Assembly (NCBI GenBank): GCA_037355855.1
Contig: CM074763.1
Coordinates: 4,092,001-4,156,000, forward strand
Source: Pseudo-nitzschia pungens
Taxonomy: Eukaryota; Bacillariophyta; Bacillariophyceae; Bacillariales; Bacillariaceae
Direction: 5' to 3'
Length of the DNA stretch: 64,000 bases
Under the pieces are notes generated by a model, which saw only the letters and a program-made list of their open reading frames with translations, was not told the DNA's origin and did not search any database. Positions 1 to 11,617 of this stretch are shown piece after piece. Numbering within the stretch: the first letter of the stretch is position 1; each line of letters opens with the position of its first letter. The translations under genes were made by a program, and so were the position numbers.

Positions 1-3000
1 TGGTGAGAAGATCCACAATGGCAGCAACCAATGATGGATCAGTTTGTTCAACTTCAAGCCTCTTCTGCAGTGGTCCCGTGAAGGCAGACACACTATGCGT
101 GACAGCCCCAGTATCCTTGCAGGAGAGCACATGAGAAACCTTCTTGTTGTCTGCATCACACAAGGGACACCTGGAGTGATCCTGATACTGGTAGTGAAGG
201 AGTTGGTTGCCAACACCAATGCATCCAGAAGCAAACTTGACAAACCACCTTTGCATGCCAGGAGGTAGACGCTTGAAGGCAGACAGATGGGCACACCAAT
301 GGATGGAACTCAAAACAGGCTGTGGAATGGGGATATCATGGTGGGTCTGCCAATATTGAAGAAGAGGAGGACCAGAAATGGCAACATGCAAAGCATTTTG
401 ATCAAACCTTGAACACTTGCATCCATTGAGAGAAAATGCCCAAGGCTCAAACACAAGTCTGGGATAGTGATGGGCAGAAGCTCTATGGACAGAGAGAAAT
501 GCCTTTGCCATGCTGTCAACCTGATGATTGCGAAGGGCCCACCAATCAAGAAAGATTCCAGCTTGATGGCCCTGAACCCACTGAAAGTGCACAGAGATTG
601 GCAGGGCAGAAATCATGTTTCTGATGACATAAACATAATCAAAAGACTTCTGGGAAATAACCAATGGCCATGATCCCTCAGCCTGTTTGAGAGCTGTGTC
701 ACCATCCAGAGCAATGGTGATAGAGCCAGAAGCAATATCAAAAAGACTCACCAGAGCAGTGCAACAGGTGAGAACCCCAAGGATGCCTGCCAGCTCACTC
801 CTATAGGATGATTGGTCCTCAGGGGATCCACTGACAAAATTACAGCCAGTGAGGGACAATGAAGCAGACTTGGTGGAGGTATTGGGTGACAAAATGAAAG
901 CAGAAGTTCCTCTGACAAGGTCCGGATCAAATGAACCATCACATACAGCACTGGCAGTACCACTCTCAATAGCATCAACAAGGTGCTGACAGCCAGCCTG
1001 TGGTAGGGAATATTTGTGGAGAAGTACTCTTGGAGACGCACAGAGTGCATCAAAGGCATCTACTGGGGAGTCTGGAAGAGAATCAAAATGGATTGTACAC
1101 CAGAGGATCCATGTCAGGAGGCTCAGAAACAAAAGCAGAGGACCCAACAACGCGTACAACTTGTCCACAAATAACAGGGCAGACAAGCACATCAGCACAG
1201 GCTGGTTTGTCAGAAATGAGTTCAGAAGTGACCCTGTATCTGCCCCTGCCCTGGGAGGTGCTCACAATCCAGCCAGTAGAAGTTTTGAAGAATATTCTGT
1301 TGGTGGATGGAGACAAAAATCAAGGCCAAAGAGAAGCTGTCTGGGGAGAGAGCCAATGCCCAAGATGAAAAGAAGGAGCCAGTGCCCTGGCTGCAGGGGG
1401 TGGACAGGGGGGAAGAAAACTGGTCTGAAGAGCCTTAGTCCATAAGCGCTGTGCTGCTGGAGGCCAAGATGGAGGACATCTAGGCCAGTCAAGATGATCC
1501 CTCAAGTGATTGGAGGATGTCAGCTGGAAGGCCATGGGAGAGAGTCTTTTCCCATCTGGAGTACAAATGTCAGCAAGGGAGATAGCCTTGAGGGACATAC
1601 GCATGTGATTCAAGAGGGACAAGTCAGCACCTCTGAAGCCAGAGTTGACAAAGGCTTGCATGAGATAGCAGTCATTGGAACGTAGCAGGGGAAGATCTGG
1701 GAAGTCTTCAAACAAGCTCACAGGGTGAACAGAGAAAAACTTCCACACATGTTTGTACCAGCAAGGAGTGATGTAGGAAGCAAAAGGATGATATGGTGTG
1801 ACACCAAGATGGAGAGGAATGCCAAGTTCGAGCCGTAGAGACTCAGCAGTTAGCCTGAGAATCCGACCAGTTTGGGAGGATCTGACAGATTCCTGAAAGA
1901 GAGTGGCAATATGACTGAACTCTTGGAGGAGGTATGGATGAACGAAACCAAAGCCTTGATAGAGGGAAGGACCATAGAACACATGTCTGGGAAATGTCCG
2001 TGACATCCCTGCTTTGTTCAGCACAGGAACAAGTGCTGGGTGAATTATCTTCGTCCAGGTGGCCTCATCAAGTTGCGTGACAGGCATGGGGTATTCAACA
2101 GACTTCATGAAAGAATACTTGAATGTGTAGAGGGATGCCCTCTTCTCACACTTGGAAGCCTTGAGCTGAGAGCCAAAAGACTGAGACTGGGACTTCATGT
2201 GAGCAATCTGTGCTTCCTCATTGCCATCCATGGAGATAAAACCCCAAGGGTCTTGTCAGCATGGTCAACTTCAAACCGATCCAGGGTAGCTCGATTGCCA
2301 TTCTTGTCAGCAACAGAGAAGTCACCGGGCATGTCAGCAATGGAGCGATAGTCCCAACCGGATCCATTCCATTTGAAATCAATCAAATAACAGAAGGATT
2401 TGGCAGGTTCAATCGCACCGCCAGTGGCAATAATCCCTCCAGCCCATCGGTCAAGAGCTGCCTGAAAATCAACAGCCAATTCCTCACCAGATGTTGAGGA
2501 ATCAGAGCCAGCACAAAACAAATCTGTGTCATCCACAAAGGCAAAACCCACCAGAGAAACCAGTTGCAGTGACAATGAAGTGAGAAGATGGACACCATGC
2601 CCAGCCTGTTGCATCATTCGGAAGACAATTGTTGACACCAAGGCCCAAAGAGTTGGACCAATACCATTGCCTTGGCCACAACCGCTGAGAGGAACAGATT
2701 CATCACCATACACAGGGCTGGACCGACCAAAACCAGTTTTGATGTGATGCTTAGCATGTTGCAGAGTAGACAGAAGAACTTCACACACATGTGCAGGAAC
2801 CCCAAAGCTCTGGAGAGTGAGACCTGCAATGGGATGAGAGATTCTATCATAACAGCCCTTGGCATCATTCATAGCAACAGCACCAGATCTGCGCTTCTGC
2901 CTCAACACATCACAGATGAGCTTCTTGTTCAGGCAGGTGTTGATTGCCTTGTGGTGTTTCCTGCTTCCATGTTGATCAACAGCCACGGCATTGGCACGTT

Positions 3001-5308
3001 CAGCATGGGCAAGAATGCGTCTGCCAATCATCTTGTTGTTGATTTGGAACTCAGGAGACATCAGCTGAATAAGCCTCATCTTATCCACTCTATATTCACC
3101 AGGTTTCTTGAAGATCTCAACATCAGTGATGACCTGCCAAGCAGAAGGAGAGAAGCCAACAATCAATGGGACAGATCTCAGGAGAGTGTCAAACTTGTTG
3201 AATTGGGGATCAAGGGCAAAAGCCTTGTGGTGGGAAAAACTCAAACAAGAAGGTTCACTTGCTGTGCGTTCCCTCTGGCGTTTCCAGGCAGCAGCATTGT
3301 CAGCTGGACACACTGAATAGTCAAAGGGGGGCAAACTCAGTATAGAGTCAGGGACTTTGAGACAGGAAAGAAATTCAGAAAGGTATTTGTCAGTGGCAGG
3401 AGGAGGATTATATGTGCCATCAAGAACATGAGTAGCAGCCTGGGCAGTGCCTAGGTAGCCGAAATCTTGAATGAAGGAGGGAGTCATGGAAGGAGTGCCA
3501 AGACACTGCTGTTGACGCCGGACATTGGATTCAGCCATAGCTGGTACCATAGTAGACTGAGACTCCAAGACCTGTTCAACACCATCATGGCCAACTGCAA
3601 TAGCTCGCAAGACTGCTGACTTGTTGACACGTCCCCGAATAGACCGAGCAGCAAGACCAAGCTCTCTTTGAAGACGTTCCCTGCGCATCCTGGCACGAAT
3701 CTGGGAAGCATTCTGGTTGTGAGGTTTGCCTTCAGCAAGAAGCGCATCCACCAGGCCTTGATTGAAGGAGTCTCTCCATGAGGGGGCCAATTTCTTCACT
3801 GCCCGGTATTGCCTGTAAGCTTGTTTCAGGTGGAGGAGAGCACTGGAAAGGTCACTGTGTTCTCCTTTGTAGAGAGAAAGCTTGCATGCCAACCTTTTCA
3901 AAACAGTATGACTGGTGGACACACCCTGTCTCAACTTAACAACACGCCTCCAAAAGTCAATTGTATCACGATAGACTTGCAACTTTGGGGACCATGGAAC
4001 CAGACCAGCTCTAGTGTGACAGAGGTTTTGTTCAACAGAGAGTCTGAGAGAGGTGGAAGTTTCATGGAGTACTTCATATGTGGTGATGAGATCAGCGCGC
4101 ACAGAAATATCCCCAGACTGAAACTGAGCCAGGAGGTGCTCCAGCTTAGCCTGGAGAGAAAACACTCCAGCCTTGAGAAAGCTGTGCCTCACTCGCTTGA
4201 AATACCGTTGGCGCAGATGAGGGTGGGAGGACTGGAGTTTGGAATGAGAGAATCGCACCGGAGGTGGAAGAGGTTTGCCCATGAGGCTGCAATTACAAAC
4301 CTCAATCCAAAGCAGTCTATGGTCAGATTCCATACCATGGGCACCACCAAAGGGACAATACCCAGCCCTGAGAACATCAACATTCTCAGAGACCCAAATG
4401 GCATCAATTGGTGTTCTGGTAGTGTTTCTGTTGTGAGTGGCAGGAGGAGAAGACTTACTATGAAGGGTAAGAATAGCCTCTCTGAAACCCAGAGCCTGGA
4501 GCTCAAAAGACAAGCCATCAGTCCTGACATCAGCATTTTGATCAATCCCAACAATGACCTGGTCACCTGCACCCAGGCAGACCTGAAGGGCAGCAGTTAG
4601 ATCCCTGTGAAAAAGAATGCATGGATTGGGACTGAAAAGATTTTCAGCTGCTTGAAAGTAGCGGCACTGTTGATTCCAGACTGAACCAAGATCCCTATCA
4701 TTTTCAACAGGGCAGTAAGCAGAAAACATAGTGACAGTATAGCCATCCCTGCCTTGAAACTTGACAAAGGACCATCTTCCAAGACCAGAAGGATCAGCCC
4801 CATGGGCAATCTTGTGGGAACTGAACAGTTGATCAATGGAAAACCCTGTGCCACCAGGCTGAAGCCATGAGCAGTCAGAAGCTTCATGCTTGTTGTTGGC
4901 AAGATAGGAAAAACTTGAGGGACAGACATTCTTCATGCGCCGATTAAAAAGATCACAGGGCAGGAGTTTGGATTCATTCAAACAATGTTCAGCAAAAAGC
5001 GCCACACTGGCGTTGCTCTTGACAAATTGACGGGAGTTGTGCTTGGACCTGGACATAAAGGCAGCTCTACGCTGGGGTCCAATGTTTTGGAAGGTGATGA
5101 TGGTGGAATTAGATGATGGAGCTTGAGGAAAGGAATGACCAAAACTGTCAGAATCCTTAGCAGCAAGAGAGTCTCCATGAAGAGTTAATTGGACAAAATG
5201 AGAGACAGGGGAAGAGGCGGAGGGGGAAAAGGGAGAAACAGGAGAAGCATTGATGGGATTTGGATTGGAAGGCATCCCATCACACCTCATACCAGAAGAG
5301 CTAACCAT
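1..5308 (-). pseudogene. LINE A ORF2 (endonuclease-RT-RNase H), broken
   Basis: This is ORF2 of LINE A. In an intact copy it makes an APE-type endonuclease, a reverse transcriptase and an RNase H for target-primed reverse transcription. The likely start is the ATG at 5308, which overlaps the place where ORF1 ends in other copies; an in-frame ATG lies upstream at 5380. The first 1000 or so residues match copy D closely, including endonuclease motifs (GIDQN, SDH) and the RT core with FVDD. Three lesions follow. One A is missing from a run near 2236-2240 (four A's where D has five), which shifts the frame. A Trp codon is changed to TGA near 1320. One extra A near 1087 (four where G has three) shifts the frame again. 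The C-terminus lies outside the window. Confidence 0.88.
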
Positions 5309-5330
5309 GATCAGAAGGAAACCGAGTCTG

Positions 5331-8300
5331 TCACACGGAAGGAAGAGTTGCCGGAGCTGATTTGGTGGAGACATTGGCATGGCTCAAATCACTGACACTA
5401 GCATCATGGCTGGAAGAGAATGCAATTGCAGCAACTCCAAGCCGCAATGCAGAGGCTGCGTCTTCCTCACCACCGGCAGCAGGAACTGCAGTTGAGGCAT
5501 CAGGAGAGGCCACAGGGAGGTCACCAGCCATGGCAGTATGGGGAGGGTCAGGAACTTCAGGGGGAACATCAGGAGAGATACCAGGGGAGGCATCAGTCTT
5601 GGCAGCAGTGGGAGAATCACCTCCAGGAGACGCATCACTTGCAGGTGGTGAAGCCTGGACATCAGTGAGATTGGAAGTGCCAGTCGCTAAAGTATCCATA
5701 GATTGAGAGTCATCAAAGCCTCCACCACCACTGTCAGCACGGGCTTGGAGGTTAAAGTGCAGATCTAGATCAAAGGTGAGGTCTGGGGCAAGGTCAACTG
5801 ACAAGTCATCATCAACAAGTTCCCAATCTCGTGCGTCCCCATCACCAAAAAAGGGAAGAGAGTCATCCTGCATTGGATCTGCAGCAGGTGCAGTTTCCAC
5901 AACACAATTGACAGCAGCATCCCAATGGTAAGCTTCCATTTCAGTCAAGCACTCAGAAGAGAACCATTGTCTAACACAAGAACCATAATGAGCTTCCAGT
6001 ATAATAGGCAGGAAAGACAACATGGCCATTGCTTCAGCCTTGGTAGTGATATTGTACAAAGCAAGGATCTCGCCTCGGTATGAACTGGTATCAACAGAAA
6101 TAAAAAGAGGCCATGACCAATTGTCACGGGTTCTGATGCCCAGAAGCACACTGCGCAGTGTCTTCAAACCCAGCCCTTGGCCCAAGTCAACTGGAAGATC
6201 AAGATCAACTACCCCCAGAACAGGAGCAGTTTCATGGCTCTCAATAAATTTGGCTTGGCGGTGCTTAGCCTGGCGAACAGTCTTGAGCTTGGAGGGGGGA
6301 AGAGGTCTGTCAGAAGGATTGGTAGCTGTCTCAATAAACTTGTAGAATTTACCATCAGGTAAAGAGGCAATGTCTGAAGGTTTGCAACGGTTGAACTGGG
6401 CTTTGAGGAGCTTAACAGTTTGGGCGCGCTTTGTAGCATCACATAAAACATGAGCAGCCAGAACCGGATTGGGATCAGGAGTTCTGGAGTTGTCAAGGCT
6501 GATATTCTTCCTGATAACAGCAATAGGACATGCCTGAAACCTGGGATGAGTCTGAAGCAATTCGTTGTAGTGGTCAAGATCAAAACTCTGCATGTAAGAT
6601 CCAAGGAGAAAGCCACAGGTGACAATAACTGGGGCCTGTATGTGGTCATATTTCAGGTCCATGTCACGGTCTCTGAGCCTCTGGAGCAATTGTGCTGAAA
6701 AGAGTTTCTCCAGGGAAGCACTGTGTCCCAAAAAGAAGCGTAGATGAGGAGCAGTTCTACTGCGAAGCCAGAGCTGAGCAACATACAATTCCAAGGTCTT
6801 CCTGTCAGGAAGTGTCGTCCAAAACTTGGTAACAGGCTTGGCCTTGGGGTTGAGCCTGGCTCTTGAGGGAAAAACATACAACACCAGGCGCTTGTCAACA
6901 GTCCATAGAAGATCCAAAGCTTCCTTGAGAGACTTGAGCAATTCATCATACAGTTCCCCAGGGCGTTGTGACATCAACCTTGGAAGGGACAGAGTGACAT
7001 AAGAACTATGAGAACACTTGGTGCCAGCAGTGACATCCACTGGAGCTCTAGAGTCACTGGAGCAAACCCCTCGGCGTTGGAGGAAATGCCCAACAGAAGA
7101 GGACAAGACAGTAGCATCACCACCACCAGGAAGAAAGGACACTGATTTGGAAGTGGAAGCATCATCAGCCACTGGTGGCGCAGGTGTAGGAGGGCGCTTC
7201 TTGAAATGCCAATGAGAACCAAGCACCTGATTGGCTGCCCACCATACTTTGCCTTCAGTGCTAGGCAAAAGGTTGCCCTCACAATACAGGTCATCAAAAC
7301 ACTCAGGAGACATCTTGACCAAACCAATAAGACATTTCTTCAGAGCCTGGCCAGATGGTTGCTTGGTCCAGGCTGGGGCAGAACCTTGAAAGCAAGCAGA
7401 GGCAATAGAAGCCAAGGAAGCTACAGAGGCATTGCGCCAGTCTGGAGTGTCCGGAAAAACCTGAGCATAAACAGGAGGGATGGCAGTCCGGCAAATATCA
7501 TGGATGGATTTTTTGTCTTTACCCTCCTTCTTGCTGAAGAAGTGTGTAGGGCTTGGACACCCAGCCCATAACCGGTTACCAGTTGGAGATTTTCGAAAGG
7601 CATGAATTGCAGATGGGATAGGAGACTTGCCAGAACAGGGGCCCTTACCATAAAAACACCAGAAGAAGGAAGCGGAATGAGCCCTGTTGGCAGCAGCCAG
7701 AGCCTCCTGGCGTTGGGATTGGCGTGCTTGCTGCTGAGAGGGATCAGACTTCTGGGCAGAGGAAAAGGCAAGAGTAGATTGCTTGAGGATAGATGAAGCA
7801 GGGACCTTGTCTGAGGTTCCAGAGCCCTTTGGCAGCTGGGAGCCTGCCGGGTTGGATCCTGGCTGCTGGGAGACTGGGGGCCGGGGTCCAGACTGCTGGG
7901 AGCCCTGCTGCTGGGAGCCCTGCTGCTGGGAGCCCTGCTGCTGGGAGCCCTGCTGCTGGGAGCCCTGCTGCTGGAAGCCTGAGGACTGGGAGCCTGAGGA
8001 CTGGGAGCTTATCATCTTGGGGTCTGACAGCAAAGTACCTGACGACTGAGAACCTGACAGAGTACCTGACGGCGGAGGACCTGACTCCTGGGAGCCTAGC
8101 TGAGAAGCTGTTGACAGAGAAGAAGTTTGCAAGGAATCCCCTGGTGCAGAGTCCCCTGGTGCAGATTCCCCTGGTGCAGATTCAGTGCCAAGCATATCAA
8201 CATCAGAAAGCACACCTGCAGATGAGGACACAGAAGAAGATGAAGACATATCATCAACAGAAGACCCATGCATAGAGGATGAAGAGGCTGATGAGGCAGA

Positions 8301-8510
8301 GGAAGAGGATGATCTGGTATCAAGAGTAGGAGAAGGAGTAGTAAGAGCAGAGGTGACACTAGAATGTCTTGGAGGGGTCTTTTGCACAAATGGGCGCTTG
8401 TTAGACCGAGCCCCAGAGGCAGACCGAGCAGAAGAAGGAGGCGTGGAAGATCTTTTCTTCCGGGAAGCTGCTTGGGAGGTGGGCCACCCCTTAGTGGGAG
8501 GGGGAGGCAT
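5331..8510 (-). CDS. LINE A ORF1 protein
   Basis: This is ORF1 of LINE A, 1059 residues from the ATG at 8510 (protein start MPPPPTKGW). LINE ORF1 proteins generally bind the element RNA and form the RNP; I recognise no named domain here, so that role is by position only. The N-terminal 350 or so residues are low complexity, rich in Ser, Pro, Gly and Gln, with 15-bp coding repeats giving GSQQQ units. A conserved central block follows (FFWCFYGKGP, then HFFSKKEGKDKKSIHD). The C-terminal part is acidic and then Ala/Pro/Ser-rich. Copies C, D and E end in SVRQTRFPSDHG, but here CGA has become TGA, removing the last nine residues and the overlap with ORF2. The reading frame is also open for 30 codons upstream of this ATG. 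Confidence 0.85.
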   Translation of the reverse strand: MPPPPTKGWPTSQAASRKKRSSTPPSSARSASGARSNKRPFVQKTPPRHSSVTSALTTPSPTLDTRSSSSSASSASSSSMHGSSVDDMSSSSSVSSSAGVLSDVDMLGTESAPGESAPGDSAPGDSLQTSSLSTASQLGSQESGPPPSGTLSGSQSSGTLLSDPKMISSQSSGSQSSGFQQQGSQQQGSQQQGSQQQGSQQQGSQQSGPRPPVSQQPGSNPAGSQLPKGSGTSDKVPASSILKQSTLAFSSAQKSDPSQQQARQSQRQEALAAANRAHSASFFWCFYGKGPCSGKSPIPSAIHAFRKSPTGNRLWAGCPSPTHFFSKKEGKDKKSIHDICRTAIPPVYAQVFPDTPDWRNASVASLASIASACFQGSAPAWTKQPSGQALKKCLIGLVKMSPECFDDLYCEGNLLPSTEGKVWWAANQVLGSHWHFKKRPPTPAPPVADDASTSKSVSFLPGGGDATVLSSSVGHFLQRRGVCSSDSRAPVDVTAGTKCSHSSYVTLSLPRLMSQRPGELYDELLKSLKEALDLLWTVDKRLVLYVFPSRARLNPKAKPVTKFWTTLPDRKTLELYVAQLWLRSRTAPHLRFFLGHSASLEKLFSAQLLQRLRDRDMDLKYDHIQAPVIVTCGFLLGSYMQSFDLDHYNELLQTHPRFQACPIAVIRKNISLDNSRTPDPNPVLAAHVLCDATKRAQTVKLLKAQFNRCKPSDIASLPDGKFYKFIETATNPSDRPLPPSKLKTVRQAKHRQAKFIESHETAPVLGVVDLDLPVDLGQGLGLKTLRSVLLGIRTRDNWSWPLFISVDTSSYRGEILALYNITTKAEAMAMLSFLPIILEAHYGSCVRQWFSSECLTEMEAYHWDAAVNCVVETAPAADPMQDDSLPFFGDGDARDWELVDDDLSVDLAPDLTFDLDLHFNLQARADSGGGGFDDSQSMDTLATGTSNLTDVQASPPASDASPGGDSPTAAKTDASPGISPDVPPEVPDPPHTAMAGDLPVASPDASTAVPAAGGEEDAASALRLGVAAIAFSSSHDASVSDLSHANVSTKSAPATLPSV

Positions 8511-8550
8511 TGTACCAGAAGTGGAGCACTGAGGGCAGAGACACCAGCTC

Positions 8551-10150
8551 TTGGATGTGCAAGTGCCAGGTGATGACAAAGGCCGGGGCAGGAGAAGCAC
8601 CGATTGAGGACAAACAACAGCTGAAAAGCAAACAATTGGGTGCTAGACCAACAGCAGACACGCCTCTTGGAAGTGCAAGTGCCAGGTGATGACAAAGGCC
8701 GGGGCAGGAGAAGCACCGGTTGAGGGCAAACAACAGCTGAAAAGCAAGCAATTGGGTGCTGGACCAACAGCAGACAAGCCTCTTGGATGTGCAAGTGCCA
8801 GGTGATGACAAAGGCCAGAGCAGGTGAAGCACCGGTTGAGGGCAAAGGCCGGGGCAGGAGGAGCACCGGTGGAGTGAAACTCAACAGCAGAAAACCTCCA
8901 GTGGAGTGGAGGAGCACCAACTGAAACGTCGCGCTCTTGGATGTGCAAGTGCCAGGTGATGACAAAGGCCGGGGCAGGAGAAGCACCGGTTGAGGGCAAA
9001 GGCCGGGGCAAGAGAAGCACCAGTGGAGACCAAAGCAACAACTGAAAAGCAGGCAATTGGGTGTTGGACCAACAGCAGACACGCCTCTTGAATGTGCAAG
9101 TGCCAGGTGATGACAAAGGCCGGAGCAGGTGAAGCACCGGTTGAGGGCAAAGGCCGGGGCAGGAAAAGCACCGGTGGAGGGCAAATCAACAGCAGAAAAC
9201 CTCCAGTGGAGTGCAGGAGCAACAACTGAAACGCCGCGCTTGAATGGAGAAGTACCCGGTGTTGACAAAGGCCGGGGCAGGAGAAGCACCGGTTGAAGAC
9301 AAAGGCCGGGGCAGGAGAAGCACCGGGTGAGGGCAAAGGCCAGGACAGGAGAAGCACCGGTTGAGAGCAAAGCAACAACTGAAAAGCAAGCAATTGGGTG
9401 TTGGACCAACAGCAGACACGCCTCTTGGATGCGCAAGTGCCAGGTGATGACAAAGGCCGGAGCAGGTGAAGCACCGGTTGAGGGCAAAGGCCGGGGCAGG
9501 AGAAGCACCGGTGGAGGACAAATCAACAGCAGAAAACCTCCGGTGGAGCGCAGGGTCACCAACTGAAACGCTGCGCTTGAATGGAGAAGTGACCGGTGCT
9601 GACAATGGCCGGGGCAGGAGAAGCACCGGTTGATGACAAAGGCCGGGGCAGGAGAAGCACCGGGTGAGGGCAAACAACAGCTGAAAAGCAAGCAATTGGG
9701 TGCTGGACCAACAGCAGATACGCCTCTTGGATGTGCAAGTGCCAGGTGATGAAAAAGGCCGGGGAAGGAGAAGCACCGGTTGAGGGCAAAGGCCGGGGCA
9801 GGCGAAGCACCGATGGAGGGCAAACCAACAGCTGAAAAGCAACCCGTTGGGTGCTGGAGCAACAGCAGACACTGCTCTGGGATGTAAAAGTGCCAGGTGA
9901 TGACAAAGGCCGGGGCAGGAGAAGCACCGGTTGAGGGCAAATCAACAAACTGAAAAGCACCTGTTGGGAGAAAAAAGCCGGGGCAGTGTAAACACCAGTG
10001 TAGTGCAGATGCCACAATAGAAACGCCGGTTGAGGGCAATTCAACAGTAGAAAACCTCGAGTGGAGTGCAGAAGAAACAACAGACACGCCACCTTGGTGC
10101 AGAAATGCCTGATGATGACAAATGCCGGGACAGTAGAATCACCAGTTGAG
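8551..10150 (-). repeat. GC-rich tandem array in LINE A 5' UTR
   Basis: About 1.6 kb of imperfect tandem repeats lies directly upstream of ORF1. The shortest unit is about 33-36 bp, around AGGCCGGGGCAGGAGAAGCA followed by CCGGTTGAGGGCAAA. These are grouped into longer units of a few hundred bases that also contain CAGCAGACACGCCTCTTGG, CTCCAGTGGAGTGCAGGAGC and GCAATTGGGTG. The array is shared with copies C and G but absent from D and E, so it marks a subfamily. Its position resembles the monomer arrays that act as promoters in some mammalian L1 elements, but promoter activity here is inference. Several frames are free of stops, so long open frames in it are not evidence of a protein. Confidence 0.85.
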
Positions 10151-11617
10151 TGATAGGTTGTATGCTGGGAAACAGGGTACAGCAGCAACAACAGGTCCAA
10201 TGTTGGTCTGAACAAGGAAAAATTCCAGGGGAACCAAAAGAAAAGACTGGAGCACTACCAGAAGAGTCACGCTCGAAACCCACAGAGGTGCTCTGGAGTT
10301 ACAGAATTTAGAAACTCCAGTAGACCACTGCAAATCGTGTAGAAACAGACTGTAGAAACCAACCACCGACAACTGGCTTGTATCAAAGACCTGGTATTAG
10401 GGACACTGCTTGCGTGAAAACAGGGGCTTTAGTAGGAACACTTAGGGACCGGGGGATATCAATGCCAGGGCACACTTAAAAGGCTCAGGAGGGAACTTGA
10501 AGTTCAAACTCGCAAGTACTTATAAGTGGAAACAGTATCCAGGGGCAATTGGCTTGAAAACAGGGACCTTGAGCGAGACACTTAGGGACCAGGGAAACAG
10601 TGGAAACAGTATCCGGGGGCAATTGGCTTGAAAACAGGTACCTTGAGCGAGACACTTAGGGACCGGGGAAGCTGCTTGCTTGAAAACAGGGGCTTTAGTA
10701 GAAAAACCTAGGGACCAGAGGGAGGCTTGTGTCTTGAAAACAGTGTCGAACTTGAAGTTCAAGTTGGGGTTGCTTAATAGCGAAAACACTTAGGGATCAG
10801 GGAACTCGTGAACACTTAGGGACCAGGGAAATTGTAGTCTTGAAAACAAGGGGCGACAGTAGCTGTAGTCTTGGAAACAAGAGTGCAATAAGTAGGAGGT
10901 ACTTAGGGATCGGTTGGTCTTGGCTTGAAAACAGGTGTAGTAGGGGGAGCCTTAAGCGAAAACACTTAGGGACTGGGGGGCTTGGCTAGGAAACAGGGTA
11001 GCTCTTAAGTGATTGACACTAGTAAGAGCAGGGGGCAATTGGCTTGAAAATAAAGGGGAACTGGAAGATATGCTTGCACGAACTTGCAGATACTTAGGGA
11101 TCAGCGAGTAGGAACCTTCTAGAAGGGGGATGTATATGTGTTCAATCTTGAAGAATGTAGAACGTTAAATGGGTTCGACCTTGAAGAATGTAGAACGTTA
11201 AGTGGGTATCACTTAAGGGGCTTGGAAGACTGTATAGCGTTAAATAAAAATATGGCTTGAAAACAGATCAAAAAAACAAACCGAGCTCGGAGACAAAGCG
11301 GAACTGAAGCAGAGCTGCTGTAGAATTAGTACTGCAATTGCTGTAGAAAATTATGTGTTGTTTTGCTTGTTGCTGTTGTTGCCGACCGGCCGACCGACAG
11401 GAAACAAGCAACCACAGCAACCAAAGGGAGCAAGGAGCAGGCAAACAAACAGCAGAATCAGACAGGGGAGGTCTCTGTTGATAGGTGTAGTGCTTGGTTT
11501 TGTTGTAGGAGCTTTAGAAGTGAGTGAGATATCAAAGGGGAAAGTTGTGTAGAAATCTACGTGTTTTAAGTACTGGAACATCGGAACGTCGGACAAAATC
11601 GCGCGTCGCAAAATTGT
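10151..11617 (-). promoter_or_regulatory. LINE A distal 5' UTR
   Basis: This non-coding stretch extends to the 5' end of LINE A. It contains many spaced copies of CTTGAAAACAG and ACTTAGGGACC (plus-strand spelling). Small inverted repeats of the form TTAAGTG ... CACTTAA occur near the 5' end. The terminal 60 bases, with the hairpin GTAGA-TT-TCTAC in sense orientation, are conserved in all LINE 5' ends and in the X elements. I see no coding capacity. As the 5' end of a LINE transcript it probably includes an internal promoter, but no known promoter motif was identified. Confidence 0.6.

Larger units (their letters stand above)
1..11617 (-). mobile_element. LINE copy A, 3' end outside window
   Basis: This is a non-LTR retrotransposon read on the minus strand. 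It runs from a 5' end at about 11617 (the conserved LINE start, sense ACAATTTTGCGACGC) through a long 5' UTR, ORF1 and most of ORF2. The window cuts it inside the RNase H/zinc-finger part of ORF2, so its tail and target-site duplication are not visible. At 11618 the sequence passes directly into ORF2 of another LINE (copy C), so A was inserted into C. It belongs to the subfamily with a GC-rich tandem array in the 5' UTR. ORF2 has several lesions, so this copy is not autonomous. Confidence 0.9.

Noticed and set aside
3809..4600. Long plus-strand frames opposite ORF2 (for example 263 codons here and 26749-27540)
   Set aside because: They are exact antisense shadows of the conserved ORF2 frame and have no recognisable domain.
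8096..10087. Open frame of 663 codons on the minus strand over the GC-rich array
   Set aside because: It lies in tandem repeats whose lengths keep the phase and it ends inside ORF1 in another frame. At least two frames are open there, so openness is not evidence of a gene.
8551..10150. CRISPR-like array
   Set aside because: Units are tandem and contiguous with degenerate spacing, without unique spacers, in the leader of a eukaryotic LINE.
10400..11270. TTAGGG motifs as telomeric sequence
   Set aside because: They occur singly inside the longer motif ACTTAGGGACC and never as a tandem run.
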